Shown piece by piece: positions 57,640 through 64,000 of a stretch of 64,000 nucleotides of DNA; within the stretch, counting starts at the first letter, position 1, and each line of letters starts with the position of its first letter. The notes below the pieces were generated by a model. That model saw nothing but the letters and a program-made list of their open reading frames with translations. It did not search any database and was not told the DNA's origin. Where the stretch lies: positions 11,933,401 through 11,997,400 of the forward strand of contig OZ021722.1 in the NCBI GenBank assembly GCA_963978545.1, read 5' to 3'. The DNA is from Linyphia triangularis (Eukaryota; Arthropoda; Arachnida; Araneae; Linyphiidae). Made by a program: the position numbers and the translations under genes.

Positions 57640-58885
57640 AGTTACTATGCAGCTTTGGTTTGGTAGGTGAGTCGGTTGAGTTGGCTATTTTGGATGATGA
57701 GTCTTGGTGTTTCTTTTTGATTAGGTCAATGCTCGATTAAGATTGATCTCTTCAATTTACTTGTTCTCTGGACCTGGTGCTATATTTCTTGTCGTAATTG
57801 AAGTTACTATGATGCATTCGTTTGATTGGTGGATCGATCGTGCTCAGCGGTACAAGTGGGTAAAAAAAAGTGGGAGGGATACCCAAAAGTTGTTGACAAG
57901 TGCAATCCCTCCACCCTAACGATAAATTTTTATAATTTTTGTATTTTATAATAAAAATATTAATTGGTAAGGAAACAAATTTATACTTCCTAACACTAAC
58001 ATTGAAACTAGAGTCCAAAATGCATTGTTATTTTAATGAATATTCTGCGACTTAGTTTTTTAGTTGGAAGTAAGAGTTTTAGGTGAAGTAATAATCCAAC
58101 TTTATAAACATAACTGTTTATTTTGACTTAAATAGTGCTTCCAAATGGGCTTACTTTCATGAAGTTAAATTAATACAAAACCTTAATGCTTTAAAAAAAA
58201 ATAAAAATAGCTTATCTTTATAAGAAACGAGAATAGAAATTTAACTTAAAAAAGGAAGTTCCTCCAAAGATAAAAGTTGACCAAGTATAACAGTATCTGT
58301 CTAAATACTTATATCTTTATGCAAAGTAGTGCAATAGATTTTTATAATAGTAGTATATATTATACCATAAAGTTTTTTTTTTTTTAACATTTAAAAACGT
58401 TAAGTCACATTTTCACAGTGTCACTGCATTTAAAGGTTAATGTTATTTTTAATTAATAGTTTTTTGACGGATTGAGTAATTTTAAAAGTGGGGGGATAGA
58501 TTTCAGTGGTTTTAGAAGTGGGGGGGGGGGGTAGAGAGACATGGGTATTTTCTTGAAAAGTGAGGGGACGCGTCACACCTCATTTATCCGCATTTCTAGC
58601 ACTGATCGTGCTGATTCTTGGATGATGAGTCTTGATGGATTTTTTAATTAGGTCAATGCTCGATTAACATTGATCTCTAGTATTTACCTGCTCCCTGGAC
58701 CTGATGCAGTGTATCTTGTCGTTTTTGAATTTCTTATGAGGCATTTGTTTGGTAAGCGGATCGGTTGAGTTAATTCTTGCAGTATATTGATGTGTCTTTT
58801 TAAGTAGATTGAAGATCGATTTTGAATGATTTCTAATGTTTCGCTGCTTTCTGGACTTGATGCGATATTTCCTGTGGAGTTTATT
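57640..58885 (+). repeat. Dispersed ~150-bp repeat, three copies
   Basis: Copies at 57640-57845, 58618-58784 and a shorter one at 58785-58885 share GATGAGTCTTG, TTAGGTCAATGCTCGATTAA, (C/T)ATTGATCTCT, CTGGACCTG-TGC-TAT-TTCTTGTCGT, a GGATCG segment and GGTTGAGTT in order. The intervening 57846-58617 is unrelated AT-rich DNA with a G run near 58520. Unclassified. Confidence 0.65.
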
Positions 58886-61800
58886 AACAAACACATGAAA
58901 CTGTTAACTGACACTGCAACAATGATAACATCTTATTGATCATATTTCTCTGGAAATGTTTTTTTTTTTTTTTTTTTTTTTTCATATTTAAGTGTTGATA
59001 GTACCAACAAATGTTTTGTTTAAATGTTATTAACGAAAATGTTGCTGTATCTGGGAAAAAAATCGCATGTTTTGAAGCAATATTTCTGTAAATAATGTAG
59101 GACAAGAAATTAAGGTGCTGTATGGATGACTATCGGTGTTTGTAATCAAATCTTGGTAACGTTATGTTCTGTACATACTGTTTCCGTAAAACTAAAATTT
59201 AACGGATTGTTTACGAATTACGTACCTGCGATCAAAACCGAATTGTAGCAATAGGAAAAACAATGAACAATATTGTAAAAGTTACAAGGGATGCATAAAG
59301 GTTAAGAGTTTTGTTATTTTCTTCATAATTTCGTTGAAAAACTATTTTGTGCATTTAGAACTCTTCCATTCTTAAAATAAGAGTTCGTTTCTTAACTTTA
59401 TTTTGATGTTTTGGGAGTGTTTTTTTTTCCCCTCCTACCAAATCATAGGTCATTTTATTGTGCTTCTTCATAATATAAAAAAGACAGACAGTTATAAATA
59501 GCTAAAGTTAGAGATTAAAAAATACTGACTCTAAAGTCGCTCTTCAAGCTTACAAAGACATCTGCCTTTTCTATGCCAAAGGCAAACAACGCAATGATCA
59601 CATATCATTAGGCTCATGCCATTGGACATATAATTTCTTAAGCTTAACACATTCCTCACAAATAAGTGCTGTGATTGTGCAACAAACTTTTTTATGTTTT
59701 TTTTTTCTTTCCTTTCCTTTTTTCTTCTTACAAATGCGACATTATCCTTCGGTGTTAACCATTGTCTACCAGCAACTTGTTTCAACCGCATTCCACCACG
59801 TCATTTCGAACGCATCAAAATAAATAGGAAGGGAAATCCAACCACATCACACGTCGTTGCCAGTGTGGGAATGTTCCAGAAACAAGTGTTAAAAAGAGTG
59901 TCTGGAATGACAGCAGCAGATGTTGGGAATATTCCTCCCCACCTTGCAACCAATGACTCATCAAGTTGACCCTCTCTCGGATTTGTTTTCTTGGGGACCT
60001 CGCATCAAGTAGATGTCGCCATTTCTTCCTTCTTCAAAGAAGGATATCTCGCATTATATATTTTTTTCTTGCTCTTTTCGTTCTTAATTTTATGTCAGTG
60101 GTTCTTTTTTTTTGCTCTGCTTGAGGTTTGGGGTTAATACCGAGGTGTTGGATGCTTCACGTGGTGGTTTTTTTTATTGACCCCTTTTATGGAGTTTTTT
60201 GAACTGTTATGATAACACGGGTGGAAGAGTTATCGCAGTTATTCGCGAGGAGGGGGGGGGGGGAATAATATGGCATTTTTTTAGAGAAAAGGATTGTTGG
60301 TTTTCGTGAGAGAAATTGGCGTGGGACGCTGATAACATAATTTCGTTGTGGCGTGAGGTTTAGCCAGTGTACTGTTTCGGTTGAACTGTAACGCTTTGCA
60401 CGTGCAGGAACAGTTTTCTTTTCATTTCCATAAAAGCAAATGTTTTTTTTTGGGGTTTTCTTTGAACTTGTAAAGTTCACCTCCTTGTTTTCAAATCACT
60501 TGACATTTGAGGTATTTAAAGTGGCATTTTAGAGGTACAATACAGATATATAGCGTCTTTTGCAGTCTCTTTTCATGTGAAATAATATTCGAATACATTC
60601 TACAATAAGTGAGTTAATTGTCTATAGCTGTATAAAGCTGATGAAACCAAAAATATCTTCTGAGAACTTGAAATCTACAATTCCCTCCTGGCTTGCTTAA
60701 CTATTTTTATTTCAGTTTTCATGTGATTTTATCATAACATCAGAAAGAAGATATACATTTTAGAACCTATAACGAGCAACTCGTCTAGACGTAAATGCAC
60801 CCTATTACAAAAGCAATTGCTCCAGTTCTCAGACATTTTTATTCAACTCCCAAATGTATAAAAACAACTTTAAAAAAAAAAAAAAAAAAAAGTTTCAAAT
60901 TCATGTATAGAAAAAACACAACAACCAAACAATTCATTCTTCCGAATGTATTCCTTTTTTTAAAACCTGCGCTAGAATATTAGACGCAATCAAAAAAAAA
61001 AAAGTCGCGTAAAACATCACAAAATAAAAACTGGCGTCCAATTACGTAAAAACGCTCCTCATTGCCCGATTGAACTTTTTTTTTTTTTAGCCATTTTCTT
61101 TCCAGGGATAAATGAAAATGAATTGGCAATTCTTGTCTTTTCAACAAGACGATGTGCTTCATCACATCATTGCGCAATCAGTCCCAAGAAAAAGAGACAT
61201 GTTCCTGCCGAAATCAATAATAAAAACATCACATTTCTTGGGAGTTACTTGTGTCCTTTATATCCCAACGAATGATTCTTCGCCGTCTCCGGGAGTCAGG
61301 TTTTTTTTTTCATTTTTATTTTTTATTTTTTTATTGGTGATAAATATTTTACGAGAACCTCCGCCAATCGCTGTCGTCCACAATTAAATATCCTCTTGAC
61401 GTAGAGACCTGAAAGTGTGGAGAAATTATGGCCTTCAATTAAAGCTTTCGATTTTTATGCTACTCACCTGTTTTATTGCCTGCTCTCTTGGAGTAGGCAG
61501 GAAGTATAAAGATCGGCTTCTTTTTTTTTAAGAGGGCGAGAGAGCATGGAATGGAATTTTATCTGATTCCGTTTGTTGAAAACTCTTATTATCTTTTTCA
61601 AGGAACTGTTACGGCAACTGTTATGTTTGTTTGTCGGATGTCTCAGAGACAATTGCTGGTGTATTTTTCGAAACATTAACTGTTTATACATTTTTATTTT
61701 TAATGAGGAACTTTCACGTTTTTTGGTTTTATTTTTGAATAAAAGTAGAGAAAAAATCATGAAAAACAATACCATTCTTTCAAAAATTTGAGTTCGGTTA

Positions 61801-62261
61801 GATAGTTAAAAAAATATTTTAGTTTTTCACTTAGCGATTTGGCGGGAAAGAGCCTTTTTTTACGTGAAACGTCAACGCGCAGGTAATGAACCAGTCTAAA
61901 ACCTGTTTTAGACGAGGAATAAGTATGGTTTCTCCTTCTTTTTGGGACTTAATCTCTGCGTAACCACGTCACGTTTTTTTCATGCGTTTTTGGTCACGTG
62001 ACCTTTGCTTTGATTTCGGCTAATTTCAAACTCGATTTTTGATTAATTGAAAGCGTAAAGATAAAAAATAATTGCACTGCTCAAATATATTCGTTGGATA
62101 ACACTAGAAAATACAAAAAATATTCATTTTCCTCACTTGTGCAAGTTCCTCATTACATTACTCATCATATTGTGTTAATGTTACGTAATGAAACTATAGC
62201 TTTCGGTTAAAAAAAATATAAGATTTCATTAGATAAAATAATCTCATAAGATAATTAGTGA
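58886..62261. other. Non-coding DNA, no gene recognised
   Basis: T run at 58959-58982, A run at about 60871-60890, G run at about 60253-60262. Small frames (60-100 codons) on both strands lack recognisable domains. The minus-strand string AACAG|GTGAGT near 61457-61470 is donor-like, but its upstream frames are short and unrecognised. Confidence 0.45.
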
Positions 62262-63700
62262 TCAAGTCTTAAATATAGCCAATATATTTTTTACGCTTGG
62301 CACCTTCATCGTATGTGTATTACGTACTAGTAGATCGTGTGTCTTCTGCGACTTGTAACGTACTGATTGAAAATATTACGTTAAATTGGCTGGTACATAC
62401 CGATAAAAGCTGGGTGGTCCCATTTTCATTCAATGCAGTGGTCCATCTTATCACGATTATTATAAGTGATAGTACGTTTCGCAGTACATTTCGTTGCATA
62501 TGCATTTCATGAGATAGTTCCACCTAAAATAATAATAATAATAATAATAATCAAGTTTTAAATATAGCCAATAATTTTTTGTACACTTGGCGCCTTCATC
62601 GTATGTGTATTACGTACTAGTAGATCGTGTGTCTTCTGCGACTTGTAACGTACTGATTGAAAATATTACGTTAAATTAGCTGGTACATACCGATAAAAGC
62701 TGGGTGGTCCCATTTTCATTCAATGCAGTGGTCCATCTTATCACGATTATATAAGTGATAGTACGTTTCGCAGTACATTTCGTTGCATATGCATTCCATG
62801 AGATAGTTCCACCTAAAATAATAATAATAATAATAATAATCAAGTTTTAAATATAGCCAATAATTTTTTTTACGCTTGGCACCTTCATCGTATGTGTATT
62901 ACGTACTAGTAGATCGTGTGTCTTCTGCGACTTGTAACGTACTGATTGAAAATATTACGTTAAATTAGCTGGTACATACCGATAAAAGCTGGGTGGTCCC
63001 ATTTTCATTCAATGCAGTGGTCCATCTTATCACGATTATTATAAGTGATAGTACGTTTCGCAGTACATTTCGTTGCATATGCATTCCATGAGATAGTTCC
63101 ACCTAAAATAATAATAATAATAATAATAATAATCAAGTTTTAAATATATCCAATAATTTTTTGTACACTTGGCGCCTTCATCGTATGTGTATTACGTACT
63201 AGTAGATCGTGTGTCTTCTGCGACTTGTAACGTACTGATTGAAAATATTACGTTAAATTAGCTGGTACATACCGATAAAAGCTGGGTGGTCCCATTTTCA
63301 TTCAATGCAGTGGTCCATCTTATCACGATTATATAAGTGATAGTACGTTTCGCAGTACATTTCGTTGCATATGCATTCCATGAGATAGTTCCACCTAAAA
63401 TAATAATAATAATAATCAAGTTTTAAATATAGCCAATAATTTTTTGTACACTTGGCGCCTTCATCGTATGTGTATTACGTACTAGTAGATCGTGTGTCTT
63501 CTGCGACTTGTAACGTACTGATTGAAAATATTACGTTAAATTTGCTGGTACATACCGATAAAAGCTGGGTGGTCCCATTTTCATTCAATGCAGTGGTCCA
63601 TCTTATCACGATTATATAAGTGATAGTACGTTCCGCAGTACATTTCGTTGCATATGCATTCCATGAGATAGTTCCACCTAAAATAATATTAATAATAAAA
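62262..63700 (+). repeat. Satellite array, five ~289-bp monomers
   Basis: TCAAGT(T/C)TTAAATATA starts each monomer, at 62262, 62551, 62840, 63133 and 63416 (spacings 289, 289, 293, 283). Monomers are highly similar, and each ends in CACCTAAAAT plus an (AAT)n tract of variable length. Two subtypes exist. Monomers 1 and 3 have TTACGCTTGGCACC and GATTATTATAAG; monomers 2, 4 and 5 have GTACACTTGGCGCC and GATTATATAAG. The minus-strand frames at 62320-62523 and 63475-63711 are monomer translations that differ at the indel and are not genes. Confidence 0.95.
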
Positions 63701-64000
63701 AAACCTGACAAATGCCTTTTCCAAAAAACGACAATTCAACGTTACCACCAAAACGTCAATTTAACGACCCATTAAAAAAAAAAGAGTAATACACAGACAA
63801 GGTGGTAAAGGGAAAAAAAGACGCAGAGATAAGATTCCGAGAATTCCGTGCATTGACCGCAACAAGGAGGCCCCCCCCCCATCTCTGCCTCTAATGGGGG
63901 CAAAAGCCCCCATCTGCACCCCCCCACAAAGTGTGCGTCAACGTTTCCCCATTAGAAGGTGAACTTTGTTCCAGCCAAAGAGACACTTTAGTATTAACCC
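63701..64000. other. Unique non-coding end of window
   Basis: AT-rich, then GC-richer with C runs near 63872-63880 and 63919-63925. Nothing recognised. Confidence 0.5.

Noticed and set aside
59531..59700. Cys/His-rich minus-strand frame suggestive of zinc fingers
   Set aside because: Cys and His spacing does not fit C2H2 or other standard fingers, and alternative frames are interrupted.
61112..61200. Short FQQD...H-like string resembling a DDE transposase motif
   Set aside because: A single short motif with no transposase similarity on either side and no element ends; chance is likely.
61450..61475. Minus-strand AACAG|GTGAGT as an exon end
   Set aside because: A good donor string, but no acceptor or credible coding frame upstream of it.
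62262..63700. CRISPR-like regular repeats
   Set aside because: Monomers of ~289 bp are contiguous and differ only slightly, with no spacers, in a eukaryotic context. It is a satellite.
62320..63711. Similar minus-strand frames in satellite monomers 1 and 5
   Set aside because: They are translations of the satellite. A 1-2 base indel between subtypes changes the frame, so no coding constraint.

Overview
This is a eukaryotic, AT-rich window with dense mononucleotide tracts (T/A runs up to 52 bases, G/C runs up to 18), microsatellites, minisatellites, a tRNA-derived SINE family and many small non-autonomous DNA transposons. The style fits a large arthropod genome, possibly an arachnid, but no protein gene supports a taxon, so that is a low-confidence inference. 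I recognise no protein-coding gene, rRNA or functional tRNA. All open frames are short (longest 185 codons), many overlap on both strands, and several lie wholly inside repeats.

Layout. 1-9 kb: unique AT-rich DNA, two inverted copies of an unclassified repeat (1416 and 7791), and a three-layer nest in which a solo LTR sits between hAT-like ends inside a GTTCCCATAGC minisatellite (2.7-3.8 kb). 9-14 kb: a diverged ~115-bp tandem repeat, a 185-bp duplication, the first intact SINE (12109, 11-bp target duplication) and a palindromic 'double-headed' LTR element (13165-13687, GTAT on both sides). 15-23 kb: several MITE families, a juxtaposed 3'/5' splice-site motif (21422/21423), and a SINE split by a 168-bp foldback with a TTA duplication. 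26-29 kb: a piggyBac-type MITE nested in an older element, a 241-bp foldback and short tandem duplications. 30-36 kb: G-run-rich blocks, a perfect hairpin and a second minisatellite. 36.8-37.6 kb: a 364-bp tandem duplication carrying a pogo-like MITE. 43-46 kb: another piggyBac-type MITE and a cluster of CAGGGTGGCCAC elements. 48-51 kb: a hAT MITE with a perfect 8-bp duplication nested in another TIR element, and a third SINE. 52-61 kb: mostly unique AT-rich DNA with GC-richer islands. 62.3-63.7 kb: a five-monomer ~289-bp satellite with two alternating subtypes.

Interpretation. With no recognisable gene in 64 kb and a canonical CAG|GTAAGT zero-length exon motif on the plus strand, the simplest model is that much of the window lies in a very long intron of a plus-strand gene. 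That is inference; an intergenic location is not excluded. The best leads are the recursive-splice candidate, the palindromic LTR element that appears to have integrated as a unit, the nested elements that reveal empty sites, and the two-subtype satellite.
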